Of a stretch of DNA of 64,000 nt, positions 24,356-36,839 are shown piece after piece (the stretch's first letter is position 1; every line of letters begins with the position of its first letter). The stretch is from the NCBI GenBank assembly GCA_026874595.1, contig CM049316.1:41743695-41807694 (forward strand), read 5' to 3'. The notes below the pieces were generated by a model that had not been told where the DNA came from, did no database searches, and worked only from the letters and a program-made list of their open reading frames with translations. The DNA comes from Sipunculus nudus (taxonomy: Eukaryota; Annelida; Sipuncula; Golfingiida; Sipunculidae). The position numbers and the translations under genes are program-made.

Positions 24356-24699
24356 TTTGATTTAAAAGCATATTACAGTGTGTTGATTACCTCCAAAATC
24401 AAACAGATACTCTTCCCTCCAGAAATAACAGATTTTTTTTTAATAAGTAGTAAAGCTTAGGTTGCAATAATTATATTAGGACATGATGTTTTAATTATGT
24501 CAAAGGCCACACTGTAGATCTTGTTAAGTATCAAATGTTTTGACTTTTTTCAAGGCCTTGTTGCAAAATGTTCAGGTAAAATACAGGTAAAATATTCAAT
24601 TATAACTCAGCATACTGGTAAATTACATAGCACAGGAAATGACAGCAGCAACAATACAAATGGGAGTTTTCGCTTCTGGTTGTATAATCACATGTATTC

Positions 24700-24870
24700 T
24701 TTCTTGTGAATTCTTCACATGTGGCCTGATGTTAAGATAACCAGCTGTATACAGGAGTATTGATACAATAGAATGGATGGCCAAAACTGTACAGTTTTCC
24801 ATATGACTGGTATCACAACTCAAGGCAGGCCTTGTAAGTCCAATATAAATGCCTATTGACTCCATTATTA
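24700..24870 (-). repeat. Dispersed repeat copy (partner at 56390-56565)
   Basis: Shares GCCTGATGTTAAGAT-ACCAGCTGT, GGATGGATGGC, a tract ending TGTGTGACTGGTRTCA-like, and AGGCC-TGT-AGTCCA with the second copy. On the minus strand both copies stay partly open and translate to similar peptides (TRPALSCDTSHMENCTVLAI here, TWPTLRHDTSHTEKCNAIAI there). From memory, that kind of peptide recurs in hypothetical proteins of molluscs and other animals, consistent with a widespread repeat rather than a gene. Confidence 0.65.
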
Positions 24871-25375
24871 AAAGGTAGCTTTGACCAGGAGGATTTTCTC
24901 TTACATCATATACCCTACTTGCTAGTTTGAGCACTGATAAAGATGCTGATATCCTATAGGATGTACTTGTATACAAAATAGAGCATTTAACCAGTTAATT
25001 CATATTTTGCCTTAGGTATTAATTGATGCCTTACATTAAAATCTGACACATACCCATCACCTATTGTACTGATATTAACAAGTATTCCATATTTTCCAGT
25101 GTGGCCAGCTTTGCTGAGTTCACTGGTTAAATTTACATTGTTTTTGCCAGTACACAGAAGAAGCTGGTCATCCTTGTTTATTCCTGTGTTCTTTTGCTCA
25201 AAATTATTTTTGGTGATGTTTTATATGGTGAAAGGTAAATGAAAAACATTTCAGTTACAAAGGTGAGAATTACTTATTAACATACACTAATATTTCCTGA
25301 TGTCACCTGGTAATGTTACCCAGTGGTGTAAAAAAAAAGTGCCAGAAGGTGGTGTGGCTTGGCAAGATCAACAAC

Positions 25376-25850
25376 AGTGGGGACATATCAGGACCTCAGG
25401 GTAACATAGGCAGGCACCTCAGAAGTTCAGGGTAACATAGGCAGGCTCTTCAGGACTACAAGGTAACAAAGGCAGGCACCTCAGGGTCCAAGGTAACATA
25501 GGCAGGCACCTCAGAAGTTCAGGGTAACATAGGGTGGCTCTTCAAGACTACAAGGTAACAAAGGCAGGCACCTCAGGAGTCCAGGGTAACATAGACAGGC
25601 ACCTCAGAAGTTCAGGGTAACATAGACAGGCACTTCAGGACTACAGGGTAACAAAGGCAGGCACCTCAGGAGTTCAGGGTCACATATGGAAGCTTTTTAG
25701 GACTTCAGGGTAACATAGGCAGGCACTTCAAGACTTCAGGGTGACATAGGCAGGCACTTCAGGGTAATATAGGCAGGCATTTCAGGACTTCAGGGTAACA
25801 TAGGCAGACACCTCAGGAGTTCTTCCCACACCAAGACTTCAGGGTAACAT
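25376..25850 (+). repeat. 31-bp minisatellite (about 14 copies)
   Basis: Units follow GGTAACATAGGCAGGCACCT then CAGGAGTTCAG, with period 31 (for example 25585 to 25616). Copies vary in the middle (CACCT, CTCTT, CACTT) and some are shortened near 25740-25790. Open reading is not maintained. Confidence 0.9.
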
Positions 25851-26242
25851 TTGGGAAATATCAGGAGGTATCAGCAAACATTTATATAACATAGTGATAA
25901 CCTAATGTACCTCTGATGTTGACCAGTGTATACCCAAGTATCTGGAGATTTCTTAATGTTGTCTTGATGTTTAATGTATTAAACAACTTTCTCGTGTCTC
26001 AGTGGTCTCGTTTCATTTCCCAATATTCTCAGGATGTTTTTTGATTATTCGATCTGATGTGGTTCCTGATTTAGCTGATTTTAAATCATAATTTGTCATA
26101 ATTTGTCTGTTCACTGTACATTACTTTAATACTTTGTGTAAAGTCATGTTTGTCTTTTTCTTGTAGATAGATAAGGCATGCGCATTATACCAATACAATA
26201 CCCTCGATTGTTCATATTTACTTCAGTGACTTTTTCTTGTTT

Positions 26243-29200
26243 TTAGCTCAGCTGACTATAAGTCATCTGAGCTATAGTCGTGGTCCATTGTCCGTCGTCC
26301 GTCCGTCTGTCCGTCCGTCCGTCCGTCCGTCCGTAGATGTGGCACGTTTTGAAACCGTAAGACCTAGGAATCCAAAATTCAGCATAATGTTAGATGTCCC
26401 CAAGATCTCCTACCAAGCCGAAAACTGGGTCTTTGCGACTTCGTTCCTTTGAGAAATTAAGGAAAAACCTCAATTTTTTATTAAAATCCTATTTTCACAC
26501 TTCAGGACTGCCTAATATCAAAACCACTCATCTGTTTTTCCTCATATTTACCATAAATATTCTTCTATATAGTTCCTATGTACATGCCAGAAATTAAGTC
26601 TGTTAAGTATAAATTCTTTAAGTTATGGGCCCAAACATAATGGACTTTTTAAAAAATCAGGAAAAATATTTACTCACTTAACATGAAAAATTTTGAAACT
26701 ATAGTCTATTTTCCCAAGTATATAACTATGTTTAATTAAGATTCAATTGTTTACCCAAAATTAGATCTGAATTTTGTAAATTTTTTAAGTAATTAGCATA
26801 AAAATAAAATCAGTAGCTTAAATTTTGCCCAACTTTGACCATGGCACGTTTTTTTCCTGTAAGTACCATTGATTTAATTTTCACAGCATGTAAACATAAA
26901 TATTTAATTTGTTTAAATCTGAAATTTGGAAGTAAAAGCTTGAAAATTAAGCTAGTTATTGATTTTTTTCTTGAGGCTCTATTGTAGTCATTTGCTTTGA
27001 TTACAGATTACAGATGCAGGGTCCCACTCCAGGTCACTGGAAGTCAGCTATGCCAGGGTTTCTGATTTGTTACAGTCACTTGGGGAGATCCCCTGCTGTG
27101 ACAGGTGTACAGTTATTCTCATATCATCACCCCCCCCCCCCCCCCCCCCCCCGCAAGCAAACCCAACCCACCAAATGTTCACTGTATCTCCTTAATTGTA
27201 ATGCTGTATATGCAAAAACTTTCCTTGAAAAAGTAATTCAAGGTGTAATCCAGAAGATGCAATGTTGTGTAATGTAGCATTTTTAAAGAAATCATTTTTC
27301 TTTTAAATGATTTTACCAATCATAATGGAACCCATCAGTATGCTTAAATTATGATAAAATATGAAGCACATTATGGATAAATAAAGACACAATTAAAAAT
27401 TGTGAAATCTAAATCAAGTATTTTTTTAGATATTTATTGTTTTGCAGATTTAAAAGATATATTTTTGTGGTAAAAAATAAATAAACATTTGTATGCATGA
27501 TGTGGTATTATCTGACAAGATTGAGATTTATGATGATGCAATTGAGAATTATGAATCAACTTTTATATTCAGATATGTATGTTATATTGAAAAAGTATAG
27601 AAATATAAACTTAAATTAAAAAAAAAATTGATGTTATAAAAAAATGAGGATTTATTACAAACATTTGTTAATTATTTTCCTGCATCAGCAGAATTTGAGA
27701 TCAGGCTTTGTTTGCCATGTTTTATGTTGTTAATTAGTTATATTTCAACTGTATACATTTCATAAAAAAACATATATTCAATAATATATATTATACAAAA
27801 AAAAAGATTCGATTGAACAAATGTGTAAACTACTGAAATGTCAACAGTAGCATTGTGTAAAAAATCAGGAAAGATATTTGATCACTTAACACAAAATATG
27901 TTAAAGCTAAAAACTTTTTGTCCAGTAATATAACTTTAATTAATCAAAATTAAATTGTATACCCAAAATTAGATCAAAATCTTAAATTTTTTAAAATATT
28001 AACAAAAATAAAAAATTGGTACCTTAAATTTTGCCCAACTTTGACCATGGCACGTTTTTTTCCTGTAAGTACTGTGGATTTAATTTTCACATCATGATTT
28101 TTTTAGCATTTTGTCTGTAAACACCAAAAATTTGAAACCGGTTGATCAAAAACTGTAGATTTTATTCAAGTTTTCAAGCACCATGTAACATATTGTTTAC
28201 ATCAAGCTAGTGTCATGCGGTTTGCAAGTGCTCAGCTCCCCAGCTTCAGCTCTCAGTTCCTAAAATTTGGCATGCAATTAGATGTCTCAAAAATCCCCTA
28301 CCATGCCAAGAATTTGGTCTCTAGGACTTAATACCTTTGAGATATTAATGAAAACCTTCATTTTTCCATTAAAAACCCATTGTTACACTTCAAGACTGCC
28401 TAATATCAAAACCACTGATCTGACTTTAATCATATATAATGTACATATTTTTCTATACATTCTCTATGCACATGCCAGAAATGATGTCAGTATTGCGTAA
28501 TTGTTTTAAGTTATGGGCCCAAACATAATGCACTTTGTAAAAAATCAAGAAATATATTTATTCCCTTAACAAAAGGATTGCTGAAGCTAGAGATTTTTTT
28601 GTCAGGGATGTAACATTATTTAATCAAGATTCAATTGAATACCCAAAATTATTTCTGAATTTTTCAAATTTTATAAGTTATTAGTATAAATATAAAATTA
28701 GTACCTTAAATTTTGCCCAACTTTGACCATGGCATGTTTGTTTCCTGTGAGCACTGTTGATATAATTTTCATATCATGCACACATAAAGATTTCAGCTTT
28801 TTAGTTTAAAAAGCTGAAAGAAATTGGCCAAAAATTGTAGCTTTTATTAATGTTTTTATGAGACCATGTCAGACCTTGGCTCTCTGTAGCACCTCTTGAG
28901 TCACCTGTATGTTGACCTTGTTGAACTTTCAGCTAATTATGCATGTTTGAGGTGAGGCATAAACTGGGGGTCCAGGCAGCTTATTATATAATGGCCAGCC
29001 ACAGTTGATCCAGGTGTCCAACCCAACTCATCTAGTAGTTTTAACCAACAACATAACAATAAACAATAAATTAATAATTTTTTATTGGTTTTTAATAACA
29101 AATTAAAGAAAAATAGAAAAGGAATTTGTTAGTTGATAATAACAGGAAATTAACTTGCAGTTACCGATGATATAAGAATCTTGTATCGATGGATAGAATG

Positions 29201-29615
29201 TCACGTATTTCAAATAACACCATGCAGTCACCTTTGGTATTTTTCAGTTCAATTTTAATGATAAAAAAGTAAATCATATTATTCATTACTAATCATTAGG
29301 GATCATATGAAGGAAATTAATGATAGACAAAGATGCAGTTGATAATATTATTATCTAGATTCCTACTGTGTCTATAGTTAGTACATTGATGTGAAATTAG
29401 TCCAAAATGAACATATTACATTTTTTTTTAAATATAAATAAAAGCCATAAAACCAGGTACTTATGATCATTATTTAAATGTGTGAATTTTGAAACAACTC
29501 ATAATACAGCTTATTTTTATTACCACATAAAACCAGCGTGTGCCTCATTTCTAAATCATATTTTTTTATCATATATAACAGCTGAGCGCCGTGACCCATA
29601 GGTCCCTTGTTTTTT
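26243..29615 (+). mobile_element. Non-coding mobile element of about 3.4 kb with CGTCCGTC run and internal repeats
   Basis: The left end has a hairpin, AGCTCAGCTGAC and GTCATCTGAGCT around TATAA, then a run of CCGT tetramers (26285-26334). The right end has CAGCTGAGC at 29579-29587 followed by GCCGTGACCCATAGGTCCC. GCTCAGCTG (26246-26254) and CAGCTGAGC (29579-29587) form 9-bp inverted ends. Inside, 26350-26970 and 28230-28870 are diverged direct repeats (ATGTCYCMAAGATC-like, CTGCCTAATATCAAAACCAC, GTTATGGGCCCAAACATAAT), and part recurs at 27860-28090. No transposase is visible. A C23 tract interrupts it at 27130. From memory this is a common bivalve repeat type; its exact ends are uncertain. 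Confidence 0.6.
27130..27152. repeat. Homopolymer tract of 23 C
   Basis: Twenty-three consecutive C on the plus strand, inside the 26.2-29.6 kb element. It is preceded by ATCATCA and followed by GCAAGC. The length may be an assembly estimate. Confidence 0.9.
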
Positions 29616-29822
29616 TTTTACAGCTGTAAAGAGATTCCTTCTTTTAACTTGCATCTTCTTAAGTGATTGGTCTTTTGTTGAAATTTTGCTTGTTTTTCTG
29701 CGGGATAATTCAGGATGTTCAAGAAAAACAGACACACCTTTTTTTAATGATCTTTGATAGCATATGTTTGGGCCTGTGAACATATGTCTTTTCTGTTGAA
29801 AGTTCCGTATCATTACTTTTTC

Positions 29823-29921
29823 TACAGTTATGCTAATGAATACATGTTTGTATTCTACATTTATGCTAATGAGTACATGTTTGTATTCTACATTTATGCT
29901 AATGAGTACATGTTTGTATTC
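29823..29921 (+). repeat. 33-bp tandem repeat, three copies, each with an octamer-like ATGCTAAT
   Basis: Three near-identical 33-bp units of TACATTTATGCTAATGAGTA then CATGTTTGTATTC. Each holds ATGCTAAT, one base away from the canonical POU octamer ATGCAAAT, and overlapping TAATGA. The unit length is a multiple of three, which explains the local 90-codon ORF; that ORF is not taken as a gene. Confidence 0.85.
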
Positions 29922-30261
29922 TTCTGTGGTGTAAATGGTATTGTATATGTCACAAATATTATTAATAATGTATCTGATATGTGTATCACAGTGATGAGTG
30001 ACATGATAAACAGGTGTGGGAGATAGTAAACGGAGTGCATGTGCCTGTATAATTAATGCTTGCTGTATTCTAATAGACCCCGGCCTGTATAATTAATTAA
30101 TTTACTGTATACATTATTGTCATATACCACGTCATCACTGCACAGATAAATGAAAATAAATGTAGAGGATATATATTTTCACATGTTTCATCAGCAGTAG
30201 GAAACATTTATAGGTTATACTCAGTAAAGTGAGTACGTACAATTTGTGGCCACAGATTCAT

Positions 30262-30560
30262 CCCCACTGAGAATGTGTCAACAGAACATGTACCCAATGA
30301 AAATGTACCTGCTGAAAATGTACCCACTGAAAATGTACCCATTGAAAATGTACCAACCAAAAATGTACTCACTGTTAAAATACACATTAAAAATTTACTC
30401 ACAGAAAATGTTCCATATAAAATGAACCACAGAAATGTCCAAGAGATAATGTCTAACAGAAAATTTCCTACAGAAAATGTCCGATAGAAAATTCCCCAAT
30501 CAAAAATGTACCTACGGGAAATGTACCAACAGAAAATATCATAGAAAAAATTGTAACAAT
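30262..30560. repeat. 15-bp minisatellite, degenerating to the right
   Basis: Units of GAAAATGTACCCACT repeat exactly at first, then decay through GAAAATTTCC-like versions to about 30560. Because the period is 15, the plus strand encodes a pentapeptide repeat (ENVPT) and the minus strand another (GTFSV), giving ORFs of 70 and 136 codons. Both are read-through of simple sequence and no flanking gene supports them. Confidence 0.8.
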
Positions 30561-30619
30561 GTGAATTTTTTTTTTCAGCTTTCACCTTAATGTATCCAGA
30601 GAAAATGTCACAGAACAAG

Positions 30620-31360
30620 TAATTGTTATAAGTTGAGAAGCGAATTTATAGTATGATTTTATTTATTATTTGTTATTGAATATTTATCAGTAAGCTTTTT
30701 TACCAAATAATTTTCTTTAATGTGTTTATACATCAGTGGCTTCCCTTATAAATACCTATATGATATCTGTTAGCTTTGTGAAAACATTCCAAACAGTTTT
30801 CTTCTTATCTGATAAAAATTAATTATTTGATTAAAAATGTGGTTGGAAATATATTTTTAAGAACATGTCCATGGCCTATTGGTGGCACTGTCTTTTGAAT
30901 GAGAATGCAGGTATCCATGACGTAAGTATAATATGTTATTGTTATTTTTAGTAATCAGGAGGTCATAACCTGTCATTAAGACAGAGCAAATTTCTGAGGT
31001 TCTATTGATCTTTCACCATTTTGCCATTGTACCCTCAGTGGAGTTCCTGCAGGGGACCTTGTGTTCCAGTGCCTTAACCTAGAGACTACTGCCTACCACT
31101 AGAGATATTTTACTTAAATTACGAAAAGTTGTAGTATCATGATATGAATGAAGATATATTTTACAAATGTGTTGACTTGGCAAATTCAAAGGAAAAAGTG
31201 TTGTGTCTGTTGAAGGCCTGTTGGCAGACATATAAGTATACAGTCTGTGTGTAGAGTTGTTATTAATGCATAATACATAATACTTCACTTTGAGGAATAT
31301 AATACACAGTGATCAGTATCTGTCTTACCAGGGATCAATCTCATTCTCTTATCTTGCAAA
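30620..31360. other. AT-rich sequence, no gene seen
   Basis: Ordinary AT-rich noncoding DNA. A 69-codon minus-strand ORF at 31079-31288 has no recognisable feature. Confidence 0.65.
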
Positions 31361-31379
31361 ATTGTAATTACATGTAATC

Positions 31380-31830
31380 ATCAACATAAACCGGGCTTGT
31401 GGGAGGGACATGACAGGCTGCAGCTACCAGACATGGCTTTATGGTTATCCTTTCCTTGGACTTCCAGGAAAAGTAGCCTAAGGTTAAACGCTTGATCAAA
31501 GCAGAACTGGACATTACCAGCTGCTCCGACTAATTAAAACTCAACGAAACAAACAATTAACAGTATTACTCCTCTGGTGCATCCTGGGTCTGTTACTTTA
31601 CTCATAATTACTTGCCAGAGGTCAGCTTTGGAACTGCTTTGACCAGTTCTTTGTATTGTACCTGTATTTAGACTTGAAGAAAGTGAAGCTAATTAAGAGC
31701 TGTAATACATGGCCAGTGATGCAAATGAGGGCTCTGCACAGCTGCACTGAGCAAAGGCCAAGTATTGCTTATAAATAGAGTGTAAAACTGCAAGGAGTAC
31801 TTATTTCTCCACACCGTCCTTTCGATTTCT
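31380..31830. promoter_or_regulatory. Higher-GC unique island, candidate regulatory block
   Basis: Unique, GC-richer block with CGACTAATTAAAACTC and CTAATTAAGAGC homeodomain-type cores and GCTTGATCAAAGC, a palindrome-like TCF/LEF-style core. It has no ORF. Role is inferred from composition only. Confidence 0.28.
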
Positions 31831-32253
31831 TTGTCACGTTGGACATCAGCTATTGATTTCATGATGATGTAAACAAATCATTCTTTAGCTATGTCTTCCT
31901 CATGATATTTTCTTTTTTTATATCCTCTCTTTTCTAGTATTGCGGCATTTACAAGCTTTCTAGAATTGAGCCCAGGGTTTGGAGAACTTTTGCCAAAAAA
32001 GTGTTCATTCGAGATTGGTTTGGGGTTGGATATAGACGAGTAGAGAACTCATACACTAATCAGACTTCAGGATTAGACATACTAGTGTACTAATTGGACT
32101 TCAATGTTAGTCATATACTAATTATAGACTTCAAGGATAGTCATATACTAATTAGAATTCAAGAGACTTCATGGCCTTTATCATAATACCAAATGTCAAT
32201 ATGGCAAGTGGTGATAGCCCAACAGAGTCCATTAATCAAAATGGTGACTCTCA

Positions 32254-32880
32254 ATGCAGGAAGGCAGAATGATGAAACCCTATCTGAGGCAGGAAGGCAA
32301 AAGGTGAAGTCACCCCAACAGAGGCAGGAAAGCAGAATGATGAAACCCCAACAGAGGCAGGAAAGCAGAATGATGAAACCCCAACAGAGGCAGGAAAGCA
32401 GAATGATGAAACCCCAACAGAGGCAGGAAAGCAGAATGATGAAACCCCAACAGAGGCAGGAAAGCAGAATGATGAAACCCCAACAGAGGCAGGAAAGCAG
32501 AATGATGAAACCCCAACAGAGGCAGGAAAGCAGAATGATGAAACCCCAACAGAGGCAGGAAAGCAGAATGATGAAACCCCAACAGAGGCAGGAAGGCAGA
32601 ATGATGAAACCCCAACAGAGGCAGGAAAGCAGAATGATGAAACCCCAACAGAGGCAGGAAAGCAGAATGTTGAAACCCCAACAGAGGCAGGAAAGCAGAA
32701 TGATGAAACCCCAACAGAGGCAGGAAAGCAGAATGATGAAACCCCAACAGAGGCAGGAAGGCAGAATGATGAAACCCCAACAGAGGCAGGAAAGCAGAAT
32801 GATGAAACCCCAACAGAGGCAGGAAGGCAGAATGATGAAACCCCAACAGAGGCAGGAAAGCAGAATGATGAAACCTAAAC
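32254..32880 (+). repeat. 33-bp minisatellite, about 18 copies; open in three frames
   Basis: Units of CCCAACAGAGGCAGGAAAGC then AGAATGATGAAAC repeat almost perfectly, with variants AAGG for AAAG and TGTTG for TGATG. A degenerate tail runs to about 33140 with the same GGTGAAACCCC theme. The plus strand encodes QQRQESRMMKP repeats in a 256-codon ORF (32193-32963), and the minus strand encodes LGFHHSAFLPL repeats for 178 codons. The period being a multiple of three explains this. Variants change amino acids as often as not and no promoter, homolog or splice structure supports a gene. Confidence 0.95.
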
Positions 32881-33635
32881 AGAGGCAGGAAGGCTCAAAA
32901 GATTACAACGCCAAAATTGATGAAACCCTAATAGGGTCCACAGGGAGAATGGTTAAACCCTAACAAAGTCCCTAAAAAAACTGGTGACATACCAATTAAT
33001 CCCAAAAGGTGAAATGGTGAAACCCCAGGAGAGGCAACATGGCAAAATGGTGAACCTTCAGCAAGGTGCACTGGCATAATTGTAAAACCCCAACAGGGTC
33101 TGCTTGGTGAAATTTGCTGGAAAATGGTGATACCCTAACACACCTCCCAGGTATGGTCTTAGTGTTAAAAGAGAAACTATTCCTGAAAACTAAAAGGACT
33201 TCATAATTACATGTCATTCTTTACAGATGGATATCTTCAATTCTCAGTCTGTTTAACAGACATTGAATGTATATACTTTAAGGGGCATAGCTGTGGCCGT
33301 GAGAACATTCCTTCTATAACATAATTTTAATGAGAAGATATATGTTCTGAATGTATTATCATTATACCCAAGTTTTTTAAGTGATAAGAATGTTATTAGA
33401 TTGTTTGATTACAAAACTTATATGTGTGTGTGTGCTGACAATTAATTACAGTATAAAATATTTACCAGAGAAAGTAGAGTACATTAGAGTAATTAATTCC
33501 TAATCAGGTTATTGTGTCATACCATGGATTGTCATTCAAGCATTGACAATAAAAATAAGAATAGAGAAATGAGCAGGTGATGAAACTTCCCCCCCTATAT
33601 GTGGCTGATTATTTTTTGTTCCTCAGCTCAAACGT

Positions 33636-34035
33636 CCAGTATATCCAGACAGTTATTCCATGTTTGGAACATGTTTGGGACAGACATGCCAGATAACCAT
33701 ATCATTCAATGTTTTGGACAGACATGCCAGAAAATCATATCATTCAATATTTTGGACAGACATGCCAGATAACCATATCATTCAATATTTTGGACAGACA
33801 TGCCAGATAATCACATCTTTCCATGTGTTGGACTGACATGCCAGATAATCAGGTCATTCCATGTTTTGGACAGACATGCCAAATAATCATATCATGCCAT
33901 GTTTAGAACAGACATGCCACATAATCGCATCTTTCCATGTGTGGGACAGACATGACAGATAATTATATCATTCCATGTTTGGGACAGACAAGCCAGATAA
34001 TCATATCATTCCATGCTTTGGACAGACATGTCAGA
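33636..34035 (+). repeat. 38-bp minisatellite (about 10 copies)
   Basis: Units follow TTTTGGACAGACATGCCAGA then TAATCATATCATTCAAT, period 38 in the middle of the array (for example 33721 to 33759). Outer copies are shorter or diverged. A related ATGCTTTTTGGGAAAAGGACA block near 34238 may be an outlying fragment. Confidence 0.88.
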
Positions 34036-34039
34036 TATT

Positions 34040-36280
34040 GTAGTCTGTTTCACCAATTCGTCCATAATTTGTTCTGTATTTGAAAAAAAAAAATGTATTG
34101 AAACATCATATTCCAAAGAATAAATTAGAGAGAATAAACATTCATTTTGACAGTAATATGTGGGAAACCCTATGCCTTACAACAGGTTGGATGGAGTGAC
34201 AATGTCTAGAACAGGGCATGGATGTATTGGACATATGCTTTTTGGGAAAAGGACATTTCAGACTAATATGTTCTGGACAAGCTTTTTTTATGTTTCCAGA
34301 ATGTCCAACATTCCTCAAGGACATGTACTGTTTATTTGAAAACAATAACATGGTATGTTGGTACCATAAATACTTTGAAAATGACTGTCTGCAAGAAAAT
34401 AAGTCCTCCTTTTTTATCTCTGTAGTTTCACAAAGAAGTTTCCAGCAAGTCTCCATATATTATATAAACTTTTATTATATCTTTTTATTATTTGTTCTTT
34501 ATTATCATACTTATATGTCATTGTCAGTCCTTTGATTGATTGAAAGATGGACATTTATTCATTATCTCTGAAAAACACAAGGTCATAGCTTGATGGAACA
34601 CATTTGAAAGGAAGCATAAGGACAATGGGAAAAGAGATTCATTTTCCATGCTAAAACTATCTTCTTACAGGAAGAGTGAATGTAGAGTCCAGGTGTACAG
34701 GTTTCTGTTGATGATGCTTTGTCCATGGCTAAGATTAAAAGACTGTCAGCAAAGGTATATATATATATTGTCATTAAGGAAACAGGTATATCAGGTAGAT
34801 TGCTCTAATTTAGTGGAGGAAGTAAATGTATGGAAAAAATTAGTCTTACCGAGACATGCAGGGTCTAAATATGAAACAAGCAATGTATTGTCACATGTTA
34901 TCTGGATAAACTTTCACTGTCTATGTACATGTTGTAATATTGTTTCATTAATCAGATGGATGACCCATCATACATGCTTTCATGTCAGAGTATGGGTTAA
35001 TGTACACTCTTCAGAACAATTAATTTCACTTTCACTCAGGACTTAATTACCTTGTGGGAATACTTCTTTAAATACCATCAGTCCTATTAATTAAACACAG
35101 TCCATCAGTTAAATATCAGAATTGCTAAACCACATATTTTCATCTTATACTGAAACATGTATCACAATTTTCTCGGGGGGGGGGTTCATGTTCTTTAATC
35201 AAATACTGTATTTAGCTTTTTGTAAGGGATGGCTTCAAATATGTGATATTTGCAAATGAAAAAAACATGAAAATGAAACCTTGGTGAATATGACAACTCA
35301 ATTACACAGGTGCATGGTCATTTATAATATAGCCTCGTTGTCATTTTATGTATGTTATCAACACGACCCCACCTGTAGGTTTTAAACCTGTTAAGCAAAA
35401 GACTGATATAATAAATAAAAAGATATGTTTTATGTTACCTGTAAATGAAAGGTGGATGTTACAATTAAGAACAGGTATTTCATATTATCTGTCTATAGGG
35501 GACACAAATTTCTGCTCATTATAAATTTTATGAAGTTTAGTAGTGGATATTTAATAACATGTTAATGGATATATACTATTTGTAGGTTACAGCATAGTAT
35601 GTTCCCAAAATAATGGAACCCACGTGAAATAATGAAAAAGTGAACATCATGCAATATAAGCCTGGTGAATATGAAAGTATCCACAAGGGTTCTAGTATGG
35701 ATATTCATGGGCAGTGCCATTAATAATAATGGTCACCTCAAGACAGAAAAGTTCAAGAAGGCAAGAAATTATCAGTCTTGGAATGTGCGCTGAAGTTTTT
35801 CACTATTAAATAGCTGGATGGAAGTACATAAGCAAATGATTGAATTGAACATAGCAATGTTAATAAAGCATTAGGCAAGCCTAGTGTGAAACATTTTGTA
35901 AAATTGAAAATATGATTGTAGGTTTAATATTTACAAACTAAATGTCCACTACTTTCAGTGTAATAGGTTCTCCAGTAAAAAAGAAAAGACAAGACCTCCA
36001 TGGATAACTTATTCAATACACAGTGCCCCCTACATGCCAGTTTTCTAATTATTGCATTTTATTTTTAAAAAATGCATTAATAAATTATAAAACACGTCAA
36101 AATGCATTAAGCACCTGTATGAAATGCATTTGCAAGATGTCTTAACTTGCATAAACTTTATTATTAATACCATAATATTCTATGAGATGTAGTTCAAATA
36201 TTTTTTAACAATGTCTTATATTTTAAAAATCCTGTATTGTTTTGAAAAAGGGCAGGATTTCAAAACCATTTCATCAACTG
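34040..36280. other. AT-rich sequence, no gene supported
   Basis: Contains opposed ORFs of 104-105 codons (34142-34535) and a 132-codon plus-strand ORF (34648-35046), none with a recognisable domain or splice context. A G10 tract lies at 35175-35184. A CATTTATAATATAGCCTCGT block at 35320 resembles one at 49333, suggesting a short shared repeat. Confidence 0.5.
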
Positions 36281-36289
36281 AATTCTCTT

Positions 36290-36560
36290 GCAGTTGTCTG
36301 AAAGGGAACTACGCTCTCCTTTACACCTCAGTTGTCATCAGATTTATGAAGTAGTGAAAGAATAGTTGCAATTAGTGAGAATAAATGTTTCATTGGCTTG
36401 AGGACGCAAAAAGCAAACCCATGGGTGATTTTTGTCACGCAGCTGACGAGGAGGCTGACATGATGTTAAATTAATAATGAAATAGAACACACCTGAGACA
36501 GGCTGCATGTGATGAACAAATTCACTCAATTACCGGAAAGAATTAAGAGGAAGCAACTTT
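36290..36560. promoter_or_regulatory. Unique island, candidate regulatory block
   Basis: A moderately GC-richer unique segment with TTGTCACGCAGCTGACGAGG and TTAAATTAATAATG homeodomain-type cores. It sits at the left edge of the run of islands that continues to 38.7 kb. Confidence 0.22.
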
Positions 36561-36765
36561 AATTGGTTTAATAAAACCGTTATGTGATCAGTCACTAATT
36601 GTTTTTTGAAGCAGCGCTTTCAGATTTTGAGTATGGAATGAATATTATTGATCGTAAAAAAATCACTTGTTATGAGAAAGATTCATTTGGAAGCATAGAT
36701 GTTGATTTATTCGACCAACAAGTCATTAAATGGTCAATACCGGCTGAAGTATAAAATATACATGT

Positions 36766-36780
36766 GATATATATGTATAT

Positions 36781-36820
<40 letters not shown>
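36766..36820. repeat. (TA)n microsatellite
   Basis: GTGATATATATGTATATGTG followed by about 38 bp of alternating TA. It underlies a spurious minus-strand ORF. Confidence 0.95.
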
Positions 36821-36821
<1 letters not shown>

Positions 36822-36839
36822 GCACTTCTTTGTGTGTGT

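Noticed and set aside
24623-24976. 117-codon minus-strand ORF
   Set aside because: Its core is the dispersed repeat also found at 56.4 kb, so it is repeat-derived.
29556-29813. 85-codon Lys/Arg-rich minus-strand ORF
   Set aside because: It overlaps the right end of the 26.2-29.6 kb mobile element, and A-rich minus-strand sequence gives Lys-rich translations by default.
30208-30618. 136-codon minus-strand ORF with GTFSV pentapeptide repeats
   Set aside because: It reads through a 15-bp minisatellite; the plus strand is also open, and there is no gene context.
34648-35046. 132-codon plus-strand ORF
   Set aside because: No domain, low-complexity Tyr-Ile patch from a TA run, no splice or promoter evidence.
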